Shown in pieces: positions 21,426-29,552 of a DNA stretch of 64,000 nucleotides; position 1 is the first letter of the stretch; every line of letters begins with the position of its first letter. This DNA comes from Epithemia pelagica (lineage: Eukaryota > Bacillariophyta > Bacillariophyceae > Surirellales > Surirellaceae). The notes under the pieces were generated by a model, which did not search any database, had not been told where the DNA came from, and saw only the letters and a program-made list of their open reading frames with translations. The DNA lies in the NCBI GenBank assembly GCA_946965045.2, contig OX337236.1:3100001-3164000 (forward strand), in the 5' to 3' direction. The translations under genes and the position numbers were made by a program.

Positions 21426-21517
21426 TCAAAAGCTTCCACGCGTTGTTGTCGCAGCCACTCACAACTCACAACTCACAACCAACATTCTCCTCGTCTTTCC
21501 CTCACAACAAAACGACC

Positions 21518-21635
21518 ATGACACTGCAAAGGACGACCATGACACTGCAAGAACAAGCACGTCAGTCGGGTCTTGTCCTTTTGGATGAGATATGGAATCA
21601 TAACGACTGGCCTGCGCTGGAGGGTGGATGGCTAA
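21518..21635 (+). pseudogene. Kelch-repeat gene A, 5' part (interrupted by retrotransposon)
   Basis: ATG 21518, with a second in-frame ATG at 21539 (MTLQEQARQSGLVLLDE), opens the same protein as Kelch copies B, C and D. The frame runs to GGWL and then enters the LTR of the Copia element at 21636. The last five bases (GCTAA, 21631-21635) are the target-site duplication. The sequence resumes in frame at 32453. Confidence 0.85.
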
Positions 21636-22356
21636 ACTTAAGATATCTGCTAGCTAGGTGTGATAACGACTTGATAATCGGGGTTAGTTCAGTTGGGTAG
21701 CAATGTTAGTCAACCTATCACGTTGGATCGACGATGGGGCCCTCACCTTCGGTCTACGATATAGGTTGACTCCTTTTGTAGACAACAGTTGCTTGCAACT
21801 TTTGTGTTTTAGAAAAGAGTGAGATTAATCTACATGAAAGTGATTTTCAGGTCTGATCGATCTCCGATCTCAAGGAGAACTTAGCCGCTCCATTTCTCTC
21901 TTGGAGAATAGTTCTTCCTTGTTCTTTTTGTTCTTCATGATTAGATGAGAGTATTCACCTCTCCTGATTGTTTGGGCCTTATGAATGTTCTTTCTAGAAG
22001 GTACTTACCTTTGGAACAGGCCTGCTAGATCATCTGAAGATCGATCAGTATCTTTGTGTAATTCTCAATTTGAGAGAGAAGATATTACGACTAGAGGTAT
22101 CGTCCAACTTGCGTTCGTATGAACGGATGTGTAGGCTCGCGACTTGCATTGTGCATGTATATGAATAATTAGTACATAAATCTTCCTGGACTGCTGGGTG
22201 AAGTTACTATTCAGCTAAATCCATCTGTTGTTCGTCCGTTCAACTGCAACACGAGCGTCTGTCTTACTTCAGGACAGCTGCTTTCCTCTATGTCGTAGCT
22301 ATGTCATGCTATGTCACACCTAGATCTAATGGTGCTAGATGTGCTATGTTGTAACT
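21636..22356 (-). repeat. 3' LTR of the Copia element
   Basis: 721 bp, matching 31727-32447 base for base on reading. It abuts the polypurine tract at 22357 and the target duplication at 21631-21635. Confidence 0.93.
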
Positions 22357-22365
22357 CTCCCTCTC
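22357..22365 (-). other. Polypurine tract
   Basis: On the coding strand GAGAGGGAG lies immediately upstream of the 3' LTR, the position of the plus-strand primer in LTR elements. Confidence 0.75.
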
Positions 22366-22409
22366 ATGGAGTGATTGGGCTAGAATTGCGACATGGAAGG
22401 TATGATGGT

Positions 22410-25400
22410 TTACCATCCTTGATTGAGCTTACGGCAGCGCTCAAAAAGTTCTCGATTCTGGCATTTAGTAAAGTAATCAGCCTTTTGGTCAGCTGTGCTG
22501 ACCATGCTAACTTTCACGCCGCCGGGGTGGTCGCCTACATGCTCCCAAAAGAAGTGGAGGTAGGTGTTAAAATGCTTGGTCCTTGGAGTTAGGCGCTGCT
22601 TTGTTGCAAGGTAAAAGGCTCCACTATTGTCCTCAAAGACTTCAGAGAAAATAGTGGGCTTCGGGAACGGCAGCTTGAGATTGCCTAAAAGTTCTTCAAT
22701 CACTCGGCGGGTAGCTATCACACTACGCATGGCTTGTGAGAGGGCATGGTACTCAGCCTGGAGTGTACTAAGAGCTACCGATGATTGGAGCTGCGAACGC
22801 CATATTAGTGGGCATCCACAAAATGTTAGTATATAGCCAGTACGAGACTTAGCACTAACGGGATTGTCTTGGGGTTCACGTCCATGCAAACCGGCAAAAT
22901 CAGCATCTTCATAGCAATCTAGTTTGAAATCTGTAGTAGGGGTGAAGATAGTCCCTTTGTCTCTTGTTCGAACTAAGTAGCGCACAATTGTCTTGATGGC
23001 GGTAGCGTGTGATTTCTTTGGTGCTGAACTGAATCTAGCTACCTGACTAACAGCGAAAGCTATGTCAGGTCTAGTGTTGGTAGCCAGGTATAGGAGCATT
23101 CCTACTACGGAGCGATATTCCCAGCTTTCCTTCATAGGTTCACCGTCTGGGTCGCTGCCTAATCCCAGCTGGGTTGCAGGAGTCCAATTAGGGTTGCAAT
23201 CTTCTAGTCCTGTAGTTTTAATAATCTTCGCAATAAGTCCTTTCTGGGTCATGGTAATAGATTTATTCTCATGACGGATAAAGTTTATTCCGAGGTAGTC
23301 AGTGAGATTTCCTTCTTTCTTGAGAGATAACCCTTTTTCTTGTAGTCTTTTGATTAGATCGTCTATTAGTTCCATTTTAGGAGCACAGACACCACAGTCG
23401 TCTACCCACAGAAAAATGATGATGTTGTCTTTGTAAAGCAAACACTCGTCATGAGCACTGAGGGTGAATCCGTCTTCCTTTAAAGCCTCTAGTAGGTGGG
23501 TATACCATAACCTTGGAGCTGAAGACAGGCCATATAGACTCTTGATGAGTCGCAGGCAGGTCTCTCCAGGTTTGCCAGACCTAAATCCTCTAGGTAAATG
23601 AATCCATACAGGTTCATCCAACGTAGCTTGTACAAATGCATTGTTAAAATCAATGCAGGCAAGCTCCCATCCTAGGATTAAGCTGATAGTGAGGACAATA
23701 CGGATTGAGCTCCAGTGAACAACTGGGCTGTAGTTTTCTTGTTCCGTTTCCTGTAAGTCTCCTCTCACACAATATCTGGCTTTGTGTTTGAGGATCTCAC
23801 CATCGGGAGTTCTCTTTCGTTTAAATACCCAAGTTCCTGGTAGAATCCGTGTTTTTGCCTGAGATTTTGGGACCTCTTCCCATGTTCCTTTACCTTCGAG
23901 TTCCATAATTTCTTTGTGTGCTGCAACTTTCCATTTATCAATGTCAGCATCTCGCATGGCTTCGTCATAAGAAAGCGTATCTGGATCAGAGAGAGATGCT
24001 TTCATGACGGTCAGGAGGTCGCTATGATCTACAGATGGAGGAGCAGTAGGATGAACGGTAGCCACATTTATTTCTTCTACAAGACGAGTGGGCCGTTTAA
24101 CAGTCCGACCGGAGCGACAAGTGGTGATGGTTGGTGCGAGAGAGGGAGTGGAACCGGAAGTGGGTTGAGTGGATTTGCGAGGACGGGACTCCCTCTGAGG
24201 CCGAATCTCCCTCTGAGGAGATGGACCAGGGGAAGGAGTAGTGTTGGGAGAAGGAGAAGGCAAAAGAGGGGTTGTCGAAGGCGAGGTTTCAGCGACCTGG
24301 TCAGTTTTCTCCCTCTGAGGAAGGGGTGTATTGGAAAAGGACATCCGCTTAGGGGATGGTTGATACACCGGTTCCTCATTGGGAGCTGGAATCGATACGG
24401 GTCTGTTGCTTGGTGTCGAACTGGGTGCTGGTGCGCCAATGGGAGTAGCACGGGGATTACTTAAAGGAAACGTGCCAGGAGTGGAACTGGGTTGGGAAGG
24501 CGATGGAAGCACGGCAAAAGGACGATGAGTCCCAATTGCATGTGCGACATCGGATTCTCTTTGTGTATAGGACTGTTGTGCGGCCTCATCTGTAGTAGTA
24601 GGCGCTTCAATATTTGGAGCATCGTCGTTGTCGAGATCTATATATTGATAGGAGGAGTCTCCGAACAGTTTATACCACGTGTCAGTGAAGAAGTCGGGCA
24701 ATTGTTCATAAGTCATAGCAATTGTACTGAACCAATCGTCGAAAACTACATGGAATTGTGGTGTTATGTAGCCGGTGTCAGGGTTAAGTACCAGAGGGAC
24801 CAAACTAGCATGACGGTTACTTAACCCCATGAGTTGGCAACGTGTAGACCTAGGCTTCCAACGAGGTAGTTTCTTCCCGTCGGCAATGGATTTCTGTAGG
24901 ACATAGACTGGGCAGCCCCACACGTGTAGGTCGTGGAACTTTCGTTGTTCCCAACGCACACGTGTAAATAAGTCGTGGGGGCTAATCCCTGTGTCAGTAC
25001 GGGGCACATGATTATGTAGGTACACTGCATGTGATACTGCCATGGGCCATAGCATAGGGTCAGCTAATTCTGGCCAGTGTATTGCAGCATGGAGCATCAT
25101 TGTACGAGCAATAGACATAATAGTTTGTATTGCCCGTTCGGCAATGCCAGCATGGTGATGTGCCCCAACTCCGGCAAATCTGGAAATTTGAGCGAATGTT
25201 CGGAGTGATTGGGTGTAATCCTTAGAGGTAAAGGCTGCTCCATTGTCCGTTAGGTATTGAAGCGGTACTACCCCTATTTCTCTACAGAAAAGCTCGAAGG
25301 ATTCCTTAACACTCAGCGTTTCATGTGTATTTAGGTGGGATTGAAATCCTATCCACGTGTATCCCGAAGCGTGGTCTACAAAGATTGCTCCACCTGTATA

Positions 25401-27374
25401 AAGATCGTTGATTTTTGATTTCCCCTTTGAGTCAAAGCGTCTCCCCTTTGTAGAACACACAAAATGATCTACTGAGATGCATTGACCTGGATGCAGGTTA
25501 CCGTCTTTGGTAACCCCTTGTTTGTCTTTGACGATGATCGTTTTCGTCCCTGGTTCGGTTCGTCTGCGTTGTTTCCCGAATTGACATGCTGCGCACAAGG
25601 GTAAGTCGGTGAGTGTGGATGCGAGAGTGTGTAAACGACGCGTTTTCTCTGTTGTTGCCAAAACGCCTGTTCGCATGAGAAACTGTACCTTGAGAAGATT
25701 CATGTGTCCGAGTCGGTAATGCCATTTGAGAAGTTCCTTCTGTGCTGGTGAGAGGTTTGCGTTTTGGTGTGCGACTTCATTCACAGTACTGTTGAAAGCG
25801 AGTGATGTTGTTTGTAAGTGGTCTGAATTGTATCCGTAGGACATTGGAAGATTGTTCTTCGGATTTACCATCACATTTACCTCTCGGCGATCAGGGTCGC
25901 CTGGAATTCCAGTCAAGGTAAGTGTATAACCGTCCTGAATGATTTTCTCTCCATGGTACTGCTGAAGAAGATTTTGCGTTGACAACAATCTCACAGAAAT
26001 TTTTGGTACATGGAATGCAGGAAGTTTCAACATTCGTGGAGCGCCATTCGTGTCCAAAACCGTCCAAAGGACAGTTCCTCGTCCAACAGCCTTCATTTTA
26101 TTGGCAATACCTTTTACTTTCAGATCAGGGAAGGGCTTGATCTTTCCAATGAAGTCCTTGGCGTCGTTGGTAATGGAGATACTCGCTCCGGAGTCCCAGA
26201 TGATTGGGTACGAGGCTCCTTTTGGCATGGATTCACGAAGAGCCTTTGGATCTTGGAGTGTTGCTCGAAGAGCCTGTAGGGTGATGTTCTCCCACGGGTG
26301 GTGTGTGATGGAGTCAAGGTCAAGATCGTTGATGGAGGCCATCATTGCCATCATGTTGTTTGGATTGAGGGAGGCTCGGTGATGATGAAATCGTGGTACA
26401 GGCCGTGTGGAGCATGGTACGTTTTGGCAATAATAGGGAGTGTTGCTCCTGTTTTCGGTGTTCGATCTCTGACGGTTGTATCCCGCCAGATGTTGATGGG
26501 GATTTCCAGCAGAGATGGGGTGCTGGAAGCGACGAGCGCGAGAACGCAACAAACTTGTCTTTGTCGGCATTCGTCGGCTGGTCGGTAGTGTGGAGTCATT
26601 ATGCTCGGAAGGTGTGTTAGCGAATGGCCCGCGGCTTCGCTTGTGCCTTCGAGGTGAACTCGAGTTGACCTTGAATGAAGTGTTCCGCCGTTTTCTCCCT
26701 CGCTTCGCGGGTATAATGGTTCGTAAGCTCGTAAGGCCAGCCTGACATAAAGATGCCGACCATTCCAACAATCTACAACCAAACACAACAATCAACCGAA
26801 TCGGTGTGGAGAACAAGGAGAAGAAGAAGGACCTTGTAGGGGAGTTGTGGTTGGTGGCAAAGTGGGTTCGGCGGTTGTTTAGCTGGGCACGAAAGGCATT
26901 GACCGAGACGGCGGTCCTTTGGGTGTTATTGGGGCGATTTGGTCCCTTGGCTTTGTTAGAGTTCTTGGATTTGGGACTGGATGAGAGGCTGAAACTGAGA
27001 AAGATGGCCATCCAACAAGAAATCCATGTAACGATACCAGGCATGCAGCCAGGATGCAGCAAGAAGGAAACAGAAATTTCCTTGAATCCGCAGTAAGCTT
27101 CATAGACACCATAGTAGAGATGTACCGCGGCACTGTACAGGTGTCCTAGCCCATTTGTAAAGGCGTCCTTAGATTCCTCGGTAGTGGTTGGAGCTGGGAT
27201 CAGCCAGAGGATGATCGGTAACAGGACAACAAAATGTAGAAGGGCGACCAAGAAAAGATGCTGAAGAGAGAAAGTTTCGTCTGAAAGCTCCTCGACTGGC
27301 GTGCGCGCCGGTCGTCGTGGGGTACGCACGTGTCCAAAGGTGAAAGGTGCATAGTAGACTTCTACCTTTACCAC
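22410..27374 (-). CDS. pol: Pol polyprotein (membrane-like N terminus, protease, integrase, RT, RNase H)
   Basis: About 1654 codons of open frame, bounded upstream by TGA near 27413. No ATG precedes residue 100, so the start is by splicing or a non-ATG codon. The N-terminal 300 residues have two clear hydrophobic helices (HLFLVALLHFVVLLPIILWL, residues about 39-58; WISCWMAIFLSFSL, about 116-130), a weaker third, and basic/Ser-rich tracts. Protease DSGAS is near 26181-26197. Integrase has the HHCC zinc site (HYRLGHMN near 25715, CAACQFGK near 25590) and the DDE triad (SVDHF, LTDNG, GIAERA). A Ser/Pro-rich linker is at 24060-24560. RT has YCVRGDL, CIDFNNAFVQA and FLWVDD (near 23400). RNase H has DADFAG and LSTLQAEYHALS. 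All catalytic motifs are intact. Confidence 0.93.
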   Translation of the reverse strand: MVKVEVYYAPFTFGHVRTPRRPARTPVEELSDETFSLQHLFLVALLHFVVLLPIILWLIPAPTTTEESKDAFTNGLGHLYSAAVHLYYGVYEAYCGFKEISVSFLLHPGCMPGIVTWISCWMAIFLSFSLSSSPKSKNSNKAKGPNRPNNTQRTAVSVNAFRAQLNNRRTHFATNHNSPTRSFFFSLFSTPIRLIVVFGCRLLEWSASLCQAGLTSLRTIIPAKRGRKRRNTSFKVNSSSPRRHKRSRGPFANTPSEHNDSTLPTSRRMPTKTSLLRSRARRFQHPISAGNPHQHLAGYNRQRSNTENRSNTPYYCQNVPCSTRPVPRFHHHRASLNPNNMMAMMASINDLDLDSITHHPWENITLQALRATLQDPKALRESMPKGASYPIIWDSGASISITNDAKDFIGKIKPFPDLKVKGIANKMKAVGRGTVLWTVLDTNGAPRMLKLPAFHVPKISVRLLSTQNLLQQYHGEKIIQDGYTLTLTGIPGDPDRREVNVMVNPKNNLPMSYGYNSDHLQTTSLAFNSTVNEVAHQNANLSPAQKELLKWHYRLGHMNLLKVQFLMRTGVLATTEKTRRLHTLASTLTDLPLCAACQFGKQRRRTEPGTKTIIVKDKQGVTKDGNLHPGQCISVDHFVCSTKGRRFDSKGKSKINDLYTGGAIFVDHASGYTWIGFQSHLNTHETLSVKESFELFCREIGVVPLQYLTDNGAAFTSKDYTQSLRTFAQISRFAGVGAHHHAGIAERAIQTIMSIARTMMLHAAIHWPELADPMLWPMAVSHAVYLHNHVPRTDTGISPHDLFTRVRWEQRKFHDLHVWGCPVYVLQKSIADGKKLPRWKPRSTRCQLMGLSNRHASLVPLVLNPDTGYITPQFHVVFDDWFSTIAMTYEQLPDFFTDTWYKLFGDSSYQYIDLDNDDAPNIEAPTTTDEAAQQSYTQRESDVAHAIGTHRPFAVLPSPSQPSSTPGTFPLSNPRATPIGAPAPSSTPSNRPVSIPAPNEEPVYQPSPKRMSFSNTPLPQREKTDQVAETSPSTTPLLPSPSPNTTPSPGPSPQREIRPQRESRPRKSTQPTSGSTPSLAPTITTCRSGRTVKRPTRLVEEINVATVHPTAPPSVDHSDLLTVMKASLSDPDTLSYDEAMRDADIDKWKVAAHKEIMELEGKGTWEEVPKSQAKTRILPGTWVFKRKRTPDGEILKHKARYCVRGDLQETEQENYSPVVHWSSIRIVLTISLILGWELACIDFNNAFVQATLDEPVWIHLPRGFRSGKPGETCLRLIKSLYGLSSAPRLWYTHLLEALKEDGFTLSAHDECLLYKDNIIIFLWVDDCGVCAPKMELIDDLIKRLQEKGLSLKKEGNLTDYLGINFIRHENKSITMTQKGLIAKIIKTTGLEDCNPNWTPATQLGLGSDPDGEPMKESWEYRSVVGMLLYLATNTRPDIAFAVSQVARFSSAPKKSHATAIKTIVRYLVRTRDKGTIFTPTTDFKLDCYEDADFAGLHGREPQDNPVSAKSRTGYILTFCGCPLIWRSQLQSSVALSTLQAEYHALSQAMRSVIATRRVIEELLGNLKLPFPKPTIFSEVFEDNSGAFYLATKQRLTPRTKHFNTYLHFFWEHVGDHPGGVKVSMVSTADQKADYFTKCQNRELFERCRKLNQGW

Positions 27375-27412
27375 TCGTCGTCCTACCCTTCCCCACTCAC
27401 TGAGGACTCACT

Positions 27413-28361
27413 GAGGAGTAAGTCACTCCCCACACTCACACTACCTAAGCCCCTAAAATTACTGTACGTAGATTTTTTATTCTAGTGTAATCATGCAAAA
27501 TAGCCCGGGAAAAGAAACAAAAAGTAGCACCACGCACCACCCAAACACCGAAACGAAAAACGAACCAAAAGACGGCCAGGAATGGACAATGGACAGAGGT
27601 TCGCAATTCGCAACAATCCACCATCATTGTGAGTTGGGAGTTGGTAGAGCTTTTGTTGGTGGATGGATTATGGATACATCCTCCATCCTCCCGGAGAAGG
27701 AGGACTCACCTTGGTCAGCTTTCCCATTGTTGTTGTGTTTGTGTCGTTTATTCAGTGGTCGTGGTCGGGTCGGGTCGGGAACGGGAAAGGAGAGAAGAGG
27801 CGTGGGGGTAATGGGGGACATTCATTGACTCTACTCGTAAGTATTCTGTTGTCTTATTTAAAAACGAGGCACGCCTCGGAGTTTGATTGGCCTTCCATAA
27901 ATGTAAGACAAATGTTACTTAAGCATTAACCGTTATTATTCATCCGATGTAATCGGATGTGATCACTTAAGTGACATGGCTATTTACAAACAATTAAAGA
28001 TTACCTAGTGCCCTATCAAAAGTTGGGCCAGCCTAATTGTATAATAATAATTTGGCTCTCGACTCCTAAGTATCGAAGGAGAGAGCCGATCACTTAGGAA
28101 GACTGAAAATTACCTAGCGTGCGCTGGCACGACTCCTTGTGACAAAGGAAGCTAACATACTTTAATAGCCCCGTGGGACTCCTCGTCGCAGGGCGCTCCT
28201 CGTGGCTTAACTCCTCGTCGGGCAATAGCTTCTCGTCGTGGACTGCCCCCTCGATCCGCTTAGGCGGATCTCACAGGGGCAGTCCACTCCTCGTCGCTAT
28301 TGCCCTTCTCGGAGTTGAGCCACTCCTCACACCCTAGCTCCTCCTCGTCCACCCTCAGCTA
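27413..28361 (-). other. Palindromic non-coding spacer between ORF2 and pol
   Basis: About 0.95 kb without a long frame in the element's sense. It contains a long foldback (28203-28322), a second stem (GGCTCTC 28054-28060 with GAGAGCC 28081-28087), paired CATCCGAT/ATCGGATG (27941-27959) and the palindrome TCACTTAAGTGA (27963-27974). Near 27727 the coding strand has ATGGGAAAGCTGACCAAG followed by GTGAGT, which looks like a short first exon and donor. It may be an intron, an internal leader for pol, or an insertion that split an ancestral gag-pol frame. Confidence 0.55.
28203..28322. other. Long nested foldback (about 120 nt)
   Basis: Pairs, outer to inner: TGGCTTAACTCC (28203-28214) with GGAGTTGAGCCA (28311-28322); GGCAATAGC (28221-28229) with GCTATTGCC (28296-28304); TGGACTGCCCC (28239-28249) with GGGGCAGTCCA (28276-28286); GATCCGC (28253-28259) with GCGGATC (28264-28270), loop TTAG. 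The intervening spacers on both arms carry the same-direction motif CTCCTCGTCG or TTCTCGTCG, so they do not pair. One possible mispair (T/G wobble) sits in the outer stem. Confidence 0.8.
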
Positions 28362-29528
28362 TTAAAGTAGATTTACTACGCATTTTCCTACCATTGAGCC
28401 TCCTACTGTCTCGTCCACAGTACAGTTGGATCCGTCCGAAGTGTCTTGGGGGTCAGTGTCTCCTTCATTTTGTTGAGAAGTGGCAGGTTGTGAAGCCTCA
28501 TCTTCATCATCGTCGAAATCGACACAAGCGAGATGAGCAAAATACTTGGTGAGTGCCACTGTCTTGTTCGAGTCATCATCATCATCCGTTTTGTTTTCGG
28601 GTTCCGAGGGAACATATCGTTCGCCTAGCGTGTTGGTTGGAACGAAAGAGGAGGATGAGTTGCTTGTTGAGTCATCTGTCATCGTGCTCTTGTTCTCACG
28701 GAATGTTGTGAGTTTTGTTGCAGGAGTGAACTGCATCGCTGATCCAGAGCTGGAGGTGTCCATCGGTTGAAAACAAGGAACCATCGGGCCTGGTGGAATG
28801 GGCGACATTCCAGGAAAGCAAGATGCTGGTCGAGGGTGATTCGGAATGGGCATTCCATCAACGAAGTATCCCATTGCCCATTCCTCTTCTTTGACACGTT
28901 GGTATGCCTCAGCCACGGTAAGTCTCGGCTCTCGCCAAGCGTTTGCGAACACGGTTTTGGCTGCTCTCTCGTACCTCATCCCATCTCTTTTTGCTTGCTC
29001 TGCTTCGAGAATGATATGCTGCATTGCATATTTTGTCGATGCAGGGATGCTCAGCCGTCGTCTTGGAGGAGGAGGCGGCGGAGTCGGATCGTTCGGAGAA
29101 AAGGGCAAGGGAGCATTTGGCCGTGGTGGCAGAGGTCGTGCCTGATGGATTGGAGAGATGGCTGGTAGTTTCTTTTCCAAACTCGCCAATTGTCCAGCTT
29201 GGAGATGCTTGATTGCATCGGTCGATGTGTCCGTGCTTGTTTCAGGAGTTTTGTAAGTGAGATCTGTCTCTTCACTTTCCATTTCGTCGTAGTTCTCATT
29301 GATTGCTGCTGCTGCTGTGATTTCTTTGTCGTACATGTCCTCGAGAAATCGTTGGGTTGCAGCGTCATTCAATGGATCGAGCGGATCGTCATCATGGTTG
29401 TTTGTCATCGTCAGATCCATGTCATTCCATTGATCGAAATATGTTGGTCCGTTGTTCTTGGATGGCTCGACGACTGGAAAGGTAGGCTCAAACGTTCCAA
29501 TGGTACTGGTTCCTGATGAGTCTTCCAT
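28362..29528 (-). CDS. Retrotransposon ORF2, unknown protein
   Basis: 388 codons from ATG 29528 to TAA 28362-28364. It is in the same frame as gag; after the gag TAA only eight sense codons precede this ATG, so readthrough would give a Gag-ORF2 fusion. The protein is acidic and largely disordered, with a proline block (PPPPPPRRR) near the middle and one helical segment at about 165-225 (STKYAMQHIILEAEQAK to EEEWAMGYF). I recognise no domain; there is no zinc knuckle, protease or envelope-like transmembrane helix. Standard Copia elements have no separate ORF between gag and pol. It could be a detached C-terminal Gag part or an accessory protein. Confidence 0.7.
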   Translation of the reverse strand: MEDSSGTSTIGTFEPTFPVVEPSKNNGPTYFDQWNDMDLTMTNNHDDDPLDPLNDAATQRFLEDMYDKEITAAAAINENYDEMESEETDLTYKTPETSTDTSTDAIKHLQAGQLASLEKKLPAISPIHQARPLPPRPNAPLPFSPNDPTPPPPPPRRRLSIPASTKYAMQHIILEAEQAKRDGMRYERAAKTVFANAWREPRLTVAEAYQRVKEEEWAMGYFVDGMPIPNHPRPASCFPGMSPIPPGPMVPCFQPMDTSSSGSAMQFTPATKLTTFRENKSTMTDDSTSNSSSSFVPTNTLGERYVPSEPENKTDDDDDSNKTVALTKYFAHLACVDFDDDEDEASQPATSQQNEGDTDPQDTSDGSNCTVDETVGGSMVGKCVVNLL

Positions 29529-29552
29529 ATCACTCTCACTGAACTGTTTTTC

